Shown here: positions 1-10,108 of the stretch, piece by piece
Numbering within the stretch: position 1 is the first letter of the stretch
How the letters are laid out: each line of letters starts with the position of its first letter
NCBI GenBank assembly: GCA_964019335.1
Contig: OZ025720.1
Span: forward strand, 415,001-479,000
DNA: 64,000 nt
Direction of reading: 5' to 3'
From: Diplonema japonicum
Lineage: Eukaryota > Euglenozoa > Diplonemea > Diplonemida > Diplonemidae
The notes under the pieces: generated by a model
What the model saw: only the letters and a program-made list of their open reading frames with translations
Databases searched by the model: none
Told to the model about the DNA's origin: nothing
Position numbers and translations under genes: made by a program

Positions 1-3000
1 GGACGAGGATGTCGTCGATGAGTCCCGTGAAGCCGCCGCAGTTAGAGAGGCAGTCGGGGCGCAACATGCCCACCGCGAGCTTGCTGCTTCGGAACACCTT
101 CAAAGAACTTAGCACGGGTAACCACCTGCGATCCTCCAGCACCCCGTTCACGTGGAGACCGATTGAATTCGCAGCCACGAAGCATGCGACGTGTGCCTTC
201 ACCGTTCCCGTCACCACTGTGGTGGACATTAGTATATAAGACGCAACCGTGCACACCACAGTGCCGTTACGCTTCAAGCGCACCGAATACGCACCAGGTA
301 TGTTAACTAGCGTCATCTCCGTGCTGTTCACTGTTGGCAGAACCCACATAGCAGCTACAAATGGTTTGGACACAAGCCGTGTTGCTTCCAGTGGTACAGT
401 GAACCCGTTTCCCCGCAACTCGATTCCCGAAGGTCTTATGACGGGTGCGGGGCTCGTCGTGCGGGCGTGAGCTCGATTATGGCTTCTATCCCTTAGCGAC
501 CCTCTGTACCACACAGCTAGAGGAAGTTTGTAACTACTGGCAACAGTTGCTTGCAAGGGATCCTGCTGTGCTATCACAGAGACCTGTCTCTCCGAGAGAA
601 CTTTGTCAAACACACGCACGTCCTTCATCCAGCCAGCAAGCCCCTTCAACAGCCCAGTTGCGTCGCTGTACACACCGCCCACTGTCACCCACCTGTCCGA
701 TGTCCACATGCTGTTAGCTACGTCACCGCCAGTGTCGAAGGAGCACATGTGTAAGAGGTCCCCGTCCACGAAGAAGGATCCTGTGCGATCGGTGCCTGAA
801 TACACCCATGCCAGGTGGTGCCATTCCATGGGAATGATTGACGCTGTTGCCGTGCAGGTTTCATTCGCAGCACCTGAGAAGTCCAGAATCAAGTCGTCCA
901 TTGTACCGGTGGGGGTGACAGTGAAGGTGAAGCCCGTCAGGCCAAACAACGTCTGCTGCCGTGTGATGCTTCCGTCTAGCATGATCCACGTTGTGAATGT
1001 TAGGGACTTACGGAAGTACTTTTTAAAAACATCAGCAGGTGCCACTTTGACACCACCGGCACCTGCTAGTTCCAATACGCCGAGCGCAGCCTTCGCGTCA
1101 CCCACCACTTGTCCTGCTACGTTCCGCCGTTCTGAGATGTCGGCAGCAGAGCCGTACACGCCGAAGTCCGCTCGCCAGACTTCCCTCTGCCACATGTCAG
1201 TGGCCCAGCTATCGAAGCTGGGAGTTCTCGCTGACGGTGTAATGAGGACCTCGCCCACCATGCCCCTGTACTCCATGTCCGCACGGCATGTGACGCTCCA
1301 CGAGGTGCAGTTCGTGTCCAAAGCACCGCCGACCACGAAGGGGTGCTCGGCCGCAGGGACGAGAGAGTGGAGGGAGGGCACGTGCTTGCACGATCCCACG
1401 AGCTCTTCGCCGTTGTAAATAGCTGTTCCTTCCAGAGACAACGCAACACTCAAGTGTGTCCATTTGAAAGGGCTGATCGTTGTGTTTGCATAGCAGCTCT
1501 GCCCCCCAGTCCTCGTGACCACCGACTGGCCGTGTCCGCCCACTGCAACCATGAACACCCATTGCGGCACTGTGCTATCCTGCATAGACAAAACCACCAT
1601 GGGTTCGCTCGAGATAGCAGGCTTCACCCACATTTCAAGAGTGACCTGCTGCGCCTTCCTTAGTACATTCCACTTGCTGCCGATGTAGGCAGGCGTAACT
1701 ATGCGTCCTTCTGCTGAAAATGCTACGGCAGACTTTCCTTCAAATGATGCACCCGTCACAGTGCCATGGGGCGTCCCGTGCAGCCCGTACTGGGAGCTGT
1801 CCCTCCCGACACCAGTCCCGTACTCACTGTTCTTTTCAAAGGTCATGTGCAAGAAGCTCCCTTCTGGTTCCGGTAGTCTGTAGATGTTTACATTCTCCAA
1901 CATGATGCCTTGCAGAGCTGCAGCAGGCAGAGCTTCGGAGTAGACCCTCGCTTCATCGATGCCACGCATGGCACCCAGAGGGCCTATGGTGAGAGTAGAA
2001 GGGTAAGTGAAGAGCATGGGGTGCGATGTAGCCAGAGAACACTGTGCAGCGAGGACAGTGTTGACGTAGATACTTGTGCGGAGGGTCGTCACAACCACCG
2101 CTATGAACCACCACCCCGGGGTCAAAGAGCGCCCCTTCGCGGTGCAGGTCCGGAACCCAGTAACGGCAACCTCTGCAGAGTCTACAATAGACACTTTCAG
2201 CAGCGTTGTGGCGTTCGATGCGACCTGCCACAGCACAGACTCGCCTTGCGAAGGCTGCAAGGAGTACCACCATGCCGTCACTGTCATCGGTGATCCTTCT
2301 TGGAACCCCCATTGGTAGTACTCTAGCCCGCCACCGTCCCACACGACAGACGTGTTGCTGCTTTGGTACCCCGACAGCCCTTGCAGTGCGTGTGCCTTGG
2401 TGTACGCATCGTCCTGGTTGGCTGTCAGCGTGCGCCCGTTGCCAGAGACGTCGTAAACAGTGGTGGCTGTGGTGTCGAAGACCCAGTGCGCGGCGAGCTG
2501 CGCTTCTCCTTCGGGGTACCCCACCGTGCCATGCGAGAAGTCCAAGGGGGGGATGCTGTTCTGCATTGCGAAGGTGTCAATGGTCGCAGTGGAACCGCCC
2601 TCGAGAAGTGTGAACCAAGTAACTAAGGGCGCTGCATCGCTCGGGGCGATGAGACAAGTGGTGGCTTCTTCATTTGCGTAGATAGTTGTCGCATGCTGGT
2701 GCCTGTGGAGGGTGAGCTTTGTCCAGCTCTTGGGAACAAGGGTGCCTGCGGTGCACTCTCGGGCAGAAAGGTGACGTGCGTAGAGCTTGTCGTCGAGGAT
2801 TCCGACCTGCGTCCCATCCGACGTATGGAAGAGCACCACCCTCTCCCTCTCTGCGGACAGCGTGTCTGGATACACCCACATCGAGACGGAGTAGCCTTGC
2901 GAGGTGTCCATGGCACCGTGCGCTGCAAAGGAGCATGTCACTTGCGAGCCGTTCCCTTCCATTTGCAGACCGTACCCGGCCACACCGATGCCTCTCGTAC

Positions 3001-3145
3001 GGTCCCTGTTCCCCCATGATTTCAGACACACGGCCCTCCCCTTGGCATCCCCTATGACGCCCGTTCTGTCAGGCTCTTCGAATTCTAGCAGCACGTTTGT
3101 TTCGGACCACCCCACTACGAGGATGACCCATATCGCAGCGAACAT
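1..3145 (-). CDS. Secreted LamG/concanavalin-like repeat protein, 3' end beyond window
   Basis: One frame stays open from an ATG at 3145 to the left edge (1048 codons, no stop), so the C-terminus lies outside the window. The protein begins with a signal peptide (MFAAIWVILVVGWSE). It then carries repeated laminin-G/pentraxin-like jelly-roll units of about 210-230 residues. Several units end in a signature such as GIDEARVYSEAL (near residue 397), GEVLITPSART (near 630), MKDVRVFDKVLSERQ (near 845) and GLIDDILV (near 1045). Such domains bind glycans or proteins outside the cell, so a cell-surface or secreted adhesive role is likely, but the ligand is unknown. Asn-X-Ser/Thr sites and paired cysteines fit passage through the secretory route. 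No intron is needed. Family assignment is by pattern recognition only. Confidence 0.8.
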   Translation of the reverse strand, partial: MFAAIWVILVVGWSETNVLLEFEEPDRTGVIGDAKGRAVCLKSWGNRDRTRGIGVAGYGLQMEGNGSQVTCSFAAHGAMDTSQGYSVSMWVYPDTLSAERERVVLFHTSDGTQVGILDDKLYARHLSARECTAGTLVPKSWTKLTLHRHQHATTIYANEEATTCLIAPSDAAPLVTWFTLLEGGSTATIDTFAMQNSIPPLDFSHGTVGYPEGEAQLAAHWVFDTTATTVYDVSGNGRTLTANQDDAYTKAHALQGLSGYQSSNTSVVWDGGGLEYYQWGFQEGSPMTVTAWWYSLQPSQGESVLWQVASNATTLLKVSIVDSAEVAVTGFRTCTAKGRSLTPGWWFIAVVVTTLRTSIYVNTVLAAQCSLATSHPMLFTYPSTLTIGPLGAMRGIDEARVYSEALPAAALQGIMLENVNIYRLPEPEGSFLHMTFEKNSEYGTGVGRDSSQYGLHGTPHGTVTGASFEGKSAVAFSAEGRIVTPAYIGSKWNVLRKAQQVTLEMWVKPAISSEPMVVLSMQDSTVPQWVFMVAVGGHGQSVVTRTGGQSCYANTTISPFKWTHLSVALSLEGTAIYNGEELVGSCKHVPSLHSLVPAAEHPFVVGGALDTNCTSWSVTCRADMEYRGMVGEVLITPSARTPSFDSWATDMWQREVWRADFGVYGSAADISERRNVAGQVVGDAKAALGVLELAGAGGVKVAPADVFKKYFRKSLTFTTWIMLDGSITRQQTLFGLTGFTFTVTPTGTMDDLILDFSGAANETCTATASIIPMEWHHLAWVYSGTDRTGSFFVDGDLLHMCSFDTGGDVANSMWTSDRWVTVGGVYSDATGLLKGLAGWMKDVRVFDKVLSERQVSVIAQQDPLQATVASSYKLPLAVWYRGSLRDRSHNRAHARTTSPAPVIRPSGIELRGNGFTVPLEATRLVSKPFVAAMWVLPTVNSTEMTLVNIPGAYSVRLKRNGTVVCTVASYILMSTTVVTGTVKAHVACFVAANSIGLHVNGVLEDRRWLPVLSSLKVFRSSKLAVGMLRPDCLSNCGGFTGLIDDILV

Positions 3146-3199
3146 CCTATGTGGGTCTAAGCGGGAGGTGGCAATTAATAATAATTAAAAAAAAAAACA

Positions 3200-3455
3200 A
3201 AGAAGTTTCCGACGATGTAGAACAGACAAATAAATAAAAAAAGGAGAATTGCATTCGAACCCATGAAAGGCAGGAGCGCGTTACGTTTTAGGTCTAGCTG
3301 AGATGAACCCCTTCACGGGTGTAGATGGTCTGCTCGTCAATGATTTGGTGCTTGCCTGTCCAGGGGTTGTAGCTTGTGATGAGTCGATGACGCGTACGTG
3401 CCCATCCCTTTTTGCCGTGGAAACCCGACCTCGCAGTAGCACAGGTTCATCAAAA
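3200..3455 (-). pseudogene. Degenerate copy of the metallophosphatase gene 3' end
   Basis: About 250 bp resemble the last coding segment and 3' flank of the metallophosphatase gene at 30186-31259. Shared stretches include TTTCCGACGATGTAGAA (3' flank), AGGTCTAGCTGAG, GCTTGCCTGTCCAGGGGT and CAGTAGCACAGGTT, in the same order and orientation. The copy has indels and stops and cannot encode the C-terminus. It is a truncated segmental duplication roughly 27 kb from its parent, lying in the spacer between two intact genes. Confidence 0.8.
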
Positions 3456-3605
3456 AAAAAAAGGTCCTTGTTGGGTCCCTAGAAGAGAACTGCACCACAG
3501 TCCGTGCGCAGAAACGCAGAGATGGAATCGATGGAAACGAGAGGGACAGAGAGATAGAATTGGATGGCAGCGGGGGGGGGGGGGGGGGGGGGGGGAGTTA
3601 AGACG

Positions 3606-4145
3606 CTAACGACGGAGGCTGCCTTGGAAGAGGGAGAGATACGCCATCCACACGGCTCCCGAGAGCACCATGAAGGTGACACGGTGGTGTGCAGGGATTG
3701 CCATGAAGTTGATTGTCCCGCTGACGCCCCAGAACATAATGCCGTTGCGCCACAGGATGGGTGCTTTGGCAGAAGCGGTGGTGGTGATGGCTGTGAGGTC
3801 AGGCTCTGTTCCCTTCATGAGAGCAGTCAAGATTTGCGTGAACGAGAGGAAGAACATATTCACAGGAAGGCCTGTGATGATAGCTGTGCCGACGCCTTTT
3901 GCCAGCGAGGGGATCAACGTCTTCCCTGGCAGAACCTTATCAGCCACTCTGTACCACTCTGCATAGAAGGGAGCACTGAAGCCACCGACGAACATCATCA
4001 GCACAGCTCCTCTTACCTTGTCGTATTCGAAGGAAGCGCTGGTCCCTCCTTCTCTAGTGTGCTGCGCCCTCTGCACGAGGAAGTCAGCAGTACCCATAAT
4101 GCCCACGCCCTTCGCCATGCTGCTCAGATAACGCCGGGATGCCAT
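3606..4145 (-). CDS. Mpv17/PMP22-family membrane protein
   Basis: 179 aa, the usual length for Mpv17/PMP22/Sym1 proteins of mitochondrial inner or peroxisomal membranes. There are four hydrophobic segments. The C-terminal signature of the family is present: NFMAIPAHHRVTFMVL followed by W and AYLS, matching the conserved N-F-x-x-P-x-x-x-R-V-x-F pattern and a Trp-Tyr-Ser end. The N-terminal LSSMAKGVGIMGTADFLVQ matches the usual start, where the family has a G-D-x-x-x-Q motif. The family is linked to small-solute channel activity and mtDNA maintenance. Which membrane it occupies here cannot be told. Intronless. Confidence 0.85.
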   Translation of the reverse strand: MASRRYLSSMAKGVGIMGTADFLVQRAQHTREGGTSASFEYDKVRGAVLMMFVGGFSAPFYAEWYRVADKVLPGKTLIPSLAKGVGTAIITGLPVNMFFLSFTQILTALMKGTEPDLTAITTTASAKAPILWRNGIMFWGVSGTINFMAIPAHHRVTFMVLSGAVWMAYLSLFQGSLRR

Positions 4146-4357
4146 TTGGGGTTTTGCTTTAATTCACCTGACGAAGCTCAGAGTTCACTACGGGAAGGGA
4201 AGAATATAAAAAAAAAACCCTTTTTAAGCGTGCAACGAGTCGGACCGTGCAGGCGGGTGGAGAGGAAGAGTACATAGTGTCAGAAGAATGGGGGGAAAAA
4301 AAAAATAATAACATCTCTCTCAAAGAAAAAAAAGAGGGGGGGGGAGGTATGCCTTCG

Positions 4358-5230
4358 TTACAATTCATTATCTTTTTGTGACCACCTGTCACTAGCGGTG
4401 CTTTGCTCATCAGAAGGGTAAGGGGCCACTCTCACGTACCCGTCCTCACCCGAGAGCCAGGTCACGAGGTTAGTCCTCGTGCCACTCTCGAGCTGCAGTG
4501 CTGCGTGTTTATGCATGCCTCTGTGGATCAATGTCACACCTACTGTGGAAGGTAGCACCCCTACGCCGTGTGGTCCTGAAAAGGAAATGTTACCTCCTGT
4601 AAAAGTTTCCCCTATGCATGTGTTGAAGGTAAGGGAGGATGCATCTGCGTGCCTTGAAAGCTGGGTGTCATCCCCTAGTCTGTACCTGATTACAAAGGTA
4701 TATTCTTGCCTAGTATCTGGCCTAGAGATGTATTCTTGAAACAATAACATTGCTATCGGGGCTAAGTACTTTTCGCGAAGGAATTCGAAGGCCTGTTTCA
4801 ACCCAATATCTTCTGCTATAACGCCGAACCTGTTCATCCCATTTGGTCTTCTAGTGGGAATGCCGGAACTTTGAATGTTGTCCAGCTCTTCTGAGAAGTT
4901 CTTGAAAAAACTTTCGGTAAATATTTTCGCACTGTAGACCCCTTCTACACTCGTTTCGTGTAATATGGCGTGCAGTGCTTTCTCGTCACCTGCCTCAACT
5001 GCAGTTCTAATCTCGTGTTTCACATAGTTGTCGATACCTAAATCATACAGTGCTTCATGGTATCTTCCCCACTCTTTGTGTGCTTCTTTCAAAAGTTGTT
5101 TATTTGCTCTCCAAAACTCATCCCCTTCGTCTTCCCCATTTGCAGTAGCCGTCGGAGTGGGGGGGCGCAACCTTTGTGCCCTATCCAGGCTACTTCCAAA
5201 GACACAAAATGCAGCAATCACGATAAACAT
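4358..5230 (-). CDS. 2-oxoglutarate/Fe(II) oxygenase, prolyl-hydroxylase type, secreted or ER
   Basis: 290 aa with an N-terminal hydrophobic segment (MFIVIAAFCVFGSS) that looks like a signal peptide or anchor. The C-terminal half has the double-stranded beta-helix pattern of the P4H group: iron-binding H-x-D in SRHADASSLTFNT (near residue 195), a central FTGGNISF, the distal His in HRGMHKHAA (near 240) and the 2OG-binding Arg in SGTRTNLVTWL (near 253). All catalytic residues are present. The family hydroxylates proline or lysine on secreted proteins or other substrates; the substrate here is unknown. The N-terminal helical region (residues 40-120) is not recognised. Confidence 0.8.
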   Translation of the reverse strand: MFIVIAAFCVFGSSLDRAQRLRPPTPTATANGEDEGDEFWRANKQLLKEAHKEWGRYHEALYDLGIDNYVKHEIRTAVEAGDEKALHAILHETSVEGVYSAKIFTESFFKNFSEELDNIQSSGIPTRRPNGMNRFGVIAEDIGLKQAFEFLREKYLAPIAMLLFQEYISRPDTRQEYTFVIRYRLGDDTQLSRHADASSLTFNTCIGETFTGGNISFSGPHGVGVLPSTVGVTLIHRGMHKHAALQLESGTRTNLVTWLSGEDGYVRVAPYPSDEQSTASDRWSQKDNEL

Positions 5231-5979
5231 TTGCCGTTTTTAATAGTCTTTTTTTTTTTTAAAAAAATTATTTTTATCGGAATAATCAACGACCTGCGTG
5301 ATACGGGGGGGAGAGGGGGATTAAAACTTAATTTCCTTACTGGGCTTTTAATATTATAGCTGAGGCATTTTTTTTTTTTTTGAAAACAACGGGGGGGGCG
5401 GGCGGGCGGGGGGAAGCTTGATGATGAAAAGGATGGCGATGAGGGAAAGAGGATTTTTAAAAATGAAGACATATTATGAGGATGACATAAAAAAAAAAAA
5501 AAATAATATTTAAAAAAAAAAAAGGCAAGTTATTATTTATGTTTTGTACACAACGATCTAAAATATTCTTCCTAATAAATATTGTAGCGAATAACCCTGC
5601 CGAACATTCTTTTTTTTTTTCCCTCTTTTTTTTTCTTCCTTCCTCTATTGTATAACATAATAATAATAACTACAGTAAGTACTATAGTAAACAGAGTGTT
5701 TCTGTTAATCACAACAAAAAAAAGGGAGCACAGTCCCTGCACTGTTTACTTGATTACAGGGGGGGTCCTTAATGCGTGGTGTGCAGCTCAACTCCAACCG
5801 GGGCGCCCCGGGTGCGCTCGTGCAGTTTGTAATGTGCATTTGCAATACGTTCCACTACCGGTGATGACGGACGGGGAGGTCAACAGAACAAAAAAAAAGA
5901 ATTCCATCAAAACTTCGAAAACACTGGTTGTAATAAAATAAAACCCTGTGACATCCTCCCCCCCCCCTTTTTTTTCTTC
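5231..5979. other. Spacer with homopolymers and one dispersed repeat
   Basis: No coding frame supported. Contains A/T and G/C runs and, at 5755-5895, a lone copy of a repeat otherwise concentrated at 47-55 kb. Confidence 0.7.
5755..5895 (+). repeat. Isolated copy of the TCCTTAATG...CAGCTCAAC dispersed repeat
   Basis: Matches, in order, motifs seen at 47825-47960, 53295-53350, 53670-53850 and inverted copies at 54.4-55.2 kb: TCCTTAATGYGTGGTGTGCAGCTCAAC, GGGCGCCCC, GGTGATGAC and GAGGTCAACAG. It shows that the family is not limited to the strand-switch cluster. Confidence 0.75.
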
Positions 5980-6894
5980 TTAAACTAGTGCGACTTGGAG
6001 ATCGGGACAGTTGAAATCAATAGAGAGGGTGTTAAGACCCTTTACAGCAATTAATGCATCATCACGATTGGTGAATGTCACTGTCGCAGAGCCATAACCA
6101 TCGTTGGTAAGAGGTGAGAAGGAGCAATCCACAATGGCGCCATAAGGGGCGCATAAGTAATATATACCCGCCACGTCTACCCAAGGAGGGAGGAAGGACA
6201 CCTCCACAGGGTGATGACCGGACTTTTTAGCCAATGGGTGCTCTAATCTTCTCAGAAATTTTATCTGCCGCTCCGCCACCGCACTACCTGCACCAGCAGG
6301 GGGGGTTGACTGAACACTGGAAGGCCTACTATTGTGTTGTGGTTGTTGTGGTTGTTCTTTCTTCACTTCCACTCCTCGGTCCCAATCCCTTTCTCTACCT
6401 CCTCTGTCCCCCCTGTCTCTGTCCCCCCTGTCTCTATCTCTGTCCCTGCTGTCTCTGATTTCTCTTGAGTCCACTTTTCTGAGCTCGGCTTCGCCGTGTG
6501 CGAACGCACAAGCGCTGCCCTTCGAGCACCCCCTCCCCTCCCATTGCTTGCAAAGCACCGTTTTGTACTTTGAATGCTTCTCGTGGTTGGGTACCAGTTG
6601 TTCTTTTTTAACATGTGAGCAGGCCAAGCCCCGTGTTGGAGACATGTCCCGCTGCAGCATCTCGGGGATCCCACCGTTCAGGGTATCGATCGCGAGCTGA
6701 GCATTTTCCTGTAATTCGTACGAGACGGTGGCCTTCGGCGACCGGGTGTTCCGCCCGGGTCCTGAGCCCCCTGTCACATAGACACTGATGACGTTGCCGT
6801 AGCATGCAAATATGGCTCGAAGCTGGTCGGTGGTCACTGTCGCAGGTAGGTTCTCAACCAGAACCTTGTGACCGGTGTCATCATGGTCCGCCAT
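5980..6894 (-). CDS. RRM - CCCH zinc finger - RRM RNA-binding protein
   Basis: 304 aa. Residues 9-90 form an RRM (HKVLVENLPATVTTDQLRAI, then KATVSYELQENAQLAIDTL). A CCCH zinc finger follows near residues 110-140 (YKTVLCKQWEGRGC then SACAFAHGEAELR; spacing C-x7-C-x5-C-x3-H). Next is an Arg-Asp/Arg-Gly low-complexity tract encoded by short repeats, then a second RRM-like domain (VEVSFLPPWVDVAGIYYLC ... GSATVTFTNRDDALIAVKGL). CCCH/RRM proteins of this kind control mRNA stability or processing, which carries most of the regulation in organisms with polycistronic transcription. The specific target is unknown. Intronless. Confidence 0.85.
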   Translation of the reverse strand: MADHDDTGHKVLVENLPATVTTDQLRAIFACYGNVISVYVTGGSGPGRNTRSPKATVSYELQENAQLAIDTLNGGIPEMLQRDMSPTRGLACSHVKKEQLVPNHEKHSKYKTVLCKQWEGRGCSKGSACAFAHGEAELRKVDSREIRDSRDRDRDRGDRDRGDRGGRERDWDRGVEVKKEQPQQPQHNSRPSSVQSTPPAGAGSAVAERQIKFLRRLEHPLAKKSGHHPVEVSFLPPWVDVAGIYYLCAPYGAIVDCSFSPLTNDGYGSATVTFTNRDDALIAVKGLNTLSIDFNCPDLQVALV

Positions 6895-8154
6895 CCTGAC
6901 TGGGGGGTGTGCGCGTGTGTGTGTGTGTGGAAGGCGGGAAACTTACAATAATAATAACCATTTTTCTTCCCTTCGCCTCCTTTTTTCTCTTTAATTTAAT
7001 ACGTACGGACTGCGGGGGGGGGGGGGGGGGGGGGGGGGTGGATAGTAACTAAGGGTGCGCAGGGAGAGTGCTACCCCATGGATTCGGCATTTCTTGTTTT
7101 TTTTTCTTTTTTTTTTTCTCCTTCCTTTTGGTTTTTCTTTTAAGTTTTTTTTTTTTGGCTTAGAGAAAGGTGGGGGGAGGGAGTTAACACGACGCGAATA
7201 AAAGGATCTGAGAGGGCTGCTGTCCCTTCCCAATCCAGCCGGGGATGTGAATTAAAAAAACCGGGGAAAAAAAAGGAAATTTCTATTTACCTTCTTTTTT
7301 TTTTTCTTTTCTTCTCTTCTTCTTTTTTTTTCTTCTTTTAATACTGAGAAAAGGAAAAAACTGTAATTACCAAAAGGAGAAAGGATGTACCTCTACTCCC
7401 TGTTATCCACCCAACGCAACAGGAAAGCCGGGGGGGGGGGGGGGGGAAGGGGGGGAAAGAAGTGATGGTTTGCAGTATTTACCAAATTTAGTGCATGAAG
7501 CAAGCATTAAAGGGGAACACAAGCACGTGAATTGAAAACAAGTGTTGCCCCTCCAAAGAGATAATCAGGGGGGGGAAAGGGGGGAAGGACAGACCTGGAA
7601 GTACTGGAGAGAGACAAGAAGAAATTAAAAGGAGAAGGATGCATCCCTAACAGGGGCCACTCATAAGGCTCAGGAGGTAGGGCAGTGTAAAGTGCTTTTT
7701 TTTTTTTCTTTTTTTTTTTCTCTTTTTTTTTTTTAAAACCTCAAGGTGTCATTTTTCCTTTTTCTTTTCTCTTGCTTCTTTCTCAGCATTCACGAAACGG
7801 CCAGGGAGGTTGCAGGTAAAAAAAAAAAGAAATAAGGGAAAATAAATCAATAAAACTTGAGAAAGCTGGAGAGAGTGAAGAAAAAAAAAAACCTCCCGTT
7901 CTCTACGAATGCAAGTAAGAAAAAATAATTATTATAAAAAAAATGAAGAATAAAAAAAGAATAAAAATAAAAAAGGAAAGCAAGGAAAGGGGAAAGAAAG
8001 AGAAGAAGAAAAAAAGGAAAAATATACGTTCATAAAAAAAAAAAGAACTCTTTTTTTTTTTTTTTTTTTTTTTTTTTCACAGCACGTCGTCTTTGATAAA
8101 CCGGTTGCCCTCTGACGTTTTCCCTGATTTTTTTTTTCCCCCAAAAGCACTCAT
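6895..8154. other. Gene-free spacer rich in homopolymer and polypyrimidine tracts
   Basis: Long runs of G (near 7015-7037 and 7432-7447), T (7697-7735, 8048-8079) and A. Every frame is short or low-complexity. No gene or RNA is recognised. Confidence 0.6.
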
Positions 8155-8841
8155 CTACATACCCGAATAACTATGTTTTTGATAGCCAAGGAAGGTTGCA
8201 TGCTGCCCCTCTCTGCCAGGGGTGTCCTTGTAGTAAGTGTTTTCAGCTTGTGCAACGTCTTCACTGTCTGTGACCTTGCTTGCGCGGGGTGCCATGAATG
8301 CACCCTTATCCTTTGCTTGCTTGCGCTCCTCTTCCGTGACTGGGGTGGCGTCCAGAAACTTCAGTGTTGGAAGCTTGTGTATCACATAGAGACGGTACCT
8401 TTGGGCTTCCTCCTTGGTGCTTCCAACAAGCTCGTTCTTGCAGACAGGGTTGCCCAGCAGGCTGAGGTAAGTGAGCTTTGGGACCTTCCCGGAGATTGCA
8501 GTGAGCACCACCTCCAGGTCAGTGATGTTGTTCTTGTTCGCCCATAGCGTCTCCAGGCTCGGCATTTTCGGAAACCTCTCAAACTCCGAGATTTCATTGT
8601 TATCTACAATCAGCGTGGCGATGTGTGCGAACACCTCCAAGCCTCGCAGGTCGGTGATCTCATTCTCCGCTACATCCACAGTGTGCACCTGTGGGAAGAA
8701 TAGGGGAGGGTTTTATTATGTTTTTTTTTCCCTTTTTTCTTCTCTTACCTTTTCTTTCTGCGCCGGTATGTTTCTGAACGATTTCAACTCGCACCCCACT
8801 GCGTTCAGCTTCTCATCTGTCACCGTGATCTCATCTATCAT
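8155..8841 (-). CDS. Leucine-rich repeat protein, two exons
   Basis: Exon 1 is 8749-8841 and exon 2 is 8155-8688. They are joined in phase 0 across a 60-nt intron (8689-8748) with GTAAGAG at its 5' end and CCCACAG at its 3' end. The 208-aa product has SDS22-like LRRs (VHTVDVAENEITDLRGLEVF, LETLWANKNNITDLEVVL, LTYLSLLGNPVCKN). These are capped by YRLYVIHKLPTLKFLDATPV, a C-cap typical of small LRR proteins such as LRMDA. The start ATG follows CTGTTGCAG|GCAAG, a good splice-acceptor-like site. The role is probably protein-protein interaction; a ciliary or cytoskeletal job is possible but not shown. Confidence 0.85.
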
Positions 8842-8914
8842 CTTGCCTGCAACAGGTGCTTTCGATAACCAGAAGTAAATATTAAAAATAAGGGGGTAAT
8901 AAGTAACTAAGTAA

Positions 8915-10108
8915 CTACTCGTCGCTGAGATCGTCGTCGACCCCCTCCAGCCAGGGGTGGTTGAGGAGCTCCTCTGCTGACGGCCGCAGATGCCTGTTCC
9001 TTTGCAGGCACATGGTGACGAAGGTCGTGCACGCAGGGCTCGCTGTGGAGGGGAGGTCGGTGATGGGGTCGGCCGAACCCTTCGCAATGTGCCACATGAC
9101 CCCGCATGCGTCGCTGAACTGCTGCGACAAGGGAGGTGTTCCTATCAACAGCTGGATGATGGTCACACCCAACGACCAGATGTCGGCTTTCATGTCGTGC
9201 GTGCCATCTTCAGGGGACCGCACCACCTCAGGGGCCATGAACCATGGTGTGCCGACTTGTTCACCACAGTCCTCAAGTGCGGCAGCGGTGCCAAAATCTG
9301 CGAGTTTGACACGTCCCTCAGGGTCGAGCAGGATGTTCTCTCCCTTAATGTCCCTATGCACGATCCCCTTGGAGTGAAGGAACACCAACCCATTCAGAAT
9401 CTGGAACACGTAGCACCGTACTATCTCCTCAGGGAGCCCGACGTGGGGGTTGCTCGACAGCTGTGAAGACACTGTTGACGAGGTGTGGAAGCTGTTCTTT
9501 GTCTTCGCCTTGACCAGACCGCTGAGAGACCCCCCGGAGACGTACTCCATGATGATGTAGAGGGCGGTGCCTGGTTGGTTGTCCCTGAGGCACTCCTTCC
9601 TCTCTGCTGATATGTATTTCACGATGTTGGGGTGTCCTACTAGGTTCTTCATGGTTTTTATTTCCTTGATCACCTTGCGGGCTTCCTTCAGATCGGTGCT
9701 TTTAAACAGTATCTCCTTCACAGCCAGCATGGATCCCTTGTCCTTCCGCAGCCCTAAGTGGACTGTTCCAAACCCACCCGTGCCCAGCTCTTTCGTTAGT
9801 TGGATGTCTTCGAGCTTTAGTGGCTTCTTCTCAGGTCGTTTGACGACTGCTGCGCCCTTCTCCTCCATAGTCACTAGTCGCTGTGACATGAGCCGTCGGC
9901 GGGCCTTCTTTTCGTCCTCCTTTTGCATCTCACGCAGATTTTCTAACTCGTTACGCTTTGCTAGGTTCAGGTAGTTGCTCTCCGCCCCTTCGCAGCTGCT
10001 GTACTTCATCATCAGCTCTTCGAGCCTTGCACGGTACTCCCTCTCACCAACTATTCCTTCCTTGTGCCTCTCACGGAGCCCGCAGATGTCATCGGCAAGG
10101 GCCTCCAT
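8915..10108 (-). CDS. STE11/MAPKKK-like serine/threonine kinase
   Basis: 397 aa. A basic coiled-coil N-terminus (residues 1-95) is followed by a complete protein kinase domain: glycine loop GTGGFGTVHLG (near 109), AVKE lysine, HRDIKGENIL catalytic loop (near 251), DFG (near 270), activation/APE segment GTPWFMAPEVV and DIWSLG. HRDIKGENIL and GTPWFMAPEV are typical of STE11/STE20 kinases. An insertion rich in Ser/Thr lies between the hinge (MEYVSGGSLSGL) and helix E. All catalytic residues are present, so it should be active. Substrate and pathway are unknown. Intronless. Confidence 0.9.
   Translation of the reverse strand: MEALADDICGLRERHKEGIVGEREYRARLEELMMKYSSCEGAESNYLNLAKRNELENLREMQKEDEKKARRRLMSQRLVTMEEKGAAVVKRPEKKPLKLEDIQLTKELGTGGFGTVHLGLRKDKGSMLAVKEILFKSTDLKEARKVIKEIKTMKNLVGHPNIVKYISAERKECLRDNQPGTALYIIMEYVSGGSLSGLVKAKTKNSFHTSSTVSSQLSSNPHVGLPEEIVRCYVFQILNGLVFLHSKGIVHRDIKGENILLDPEGRVKLADFGTAAALEDCGEQVGTPWFMAPEVVRSPEDGTHDMKADIWSLGVTIIQLLIGTPPLSQQFSDACGVMWHIAKGSADPITDLPSTASPACTTFVTMCLQRNRHLRPSAEELLNHPWLEGVDDDLSDE

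Noticed and set aside
603-1418. 271-codon plus-strand frame
   Set aside because: It is the antisense shadow of the long LamG gene, whose minus frame is open for 1048 codons and has recognisable domains.
3560-3600. CRISPR-like or functional repeat in the G run
   Set aside because: A plain homopolymer; such runs occur in most spacers here.
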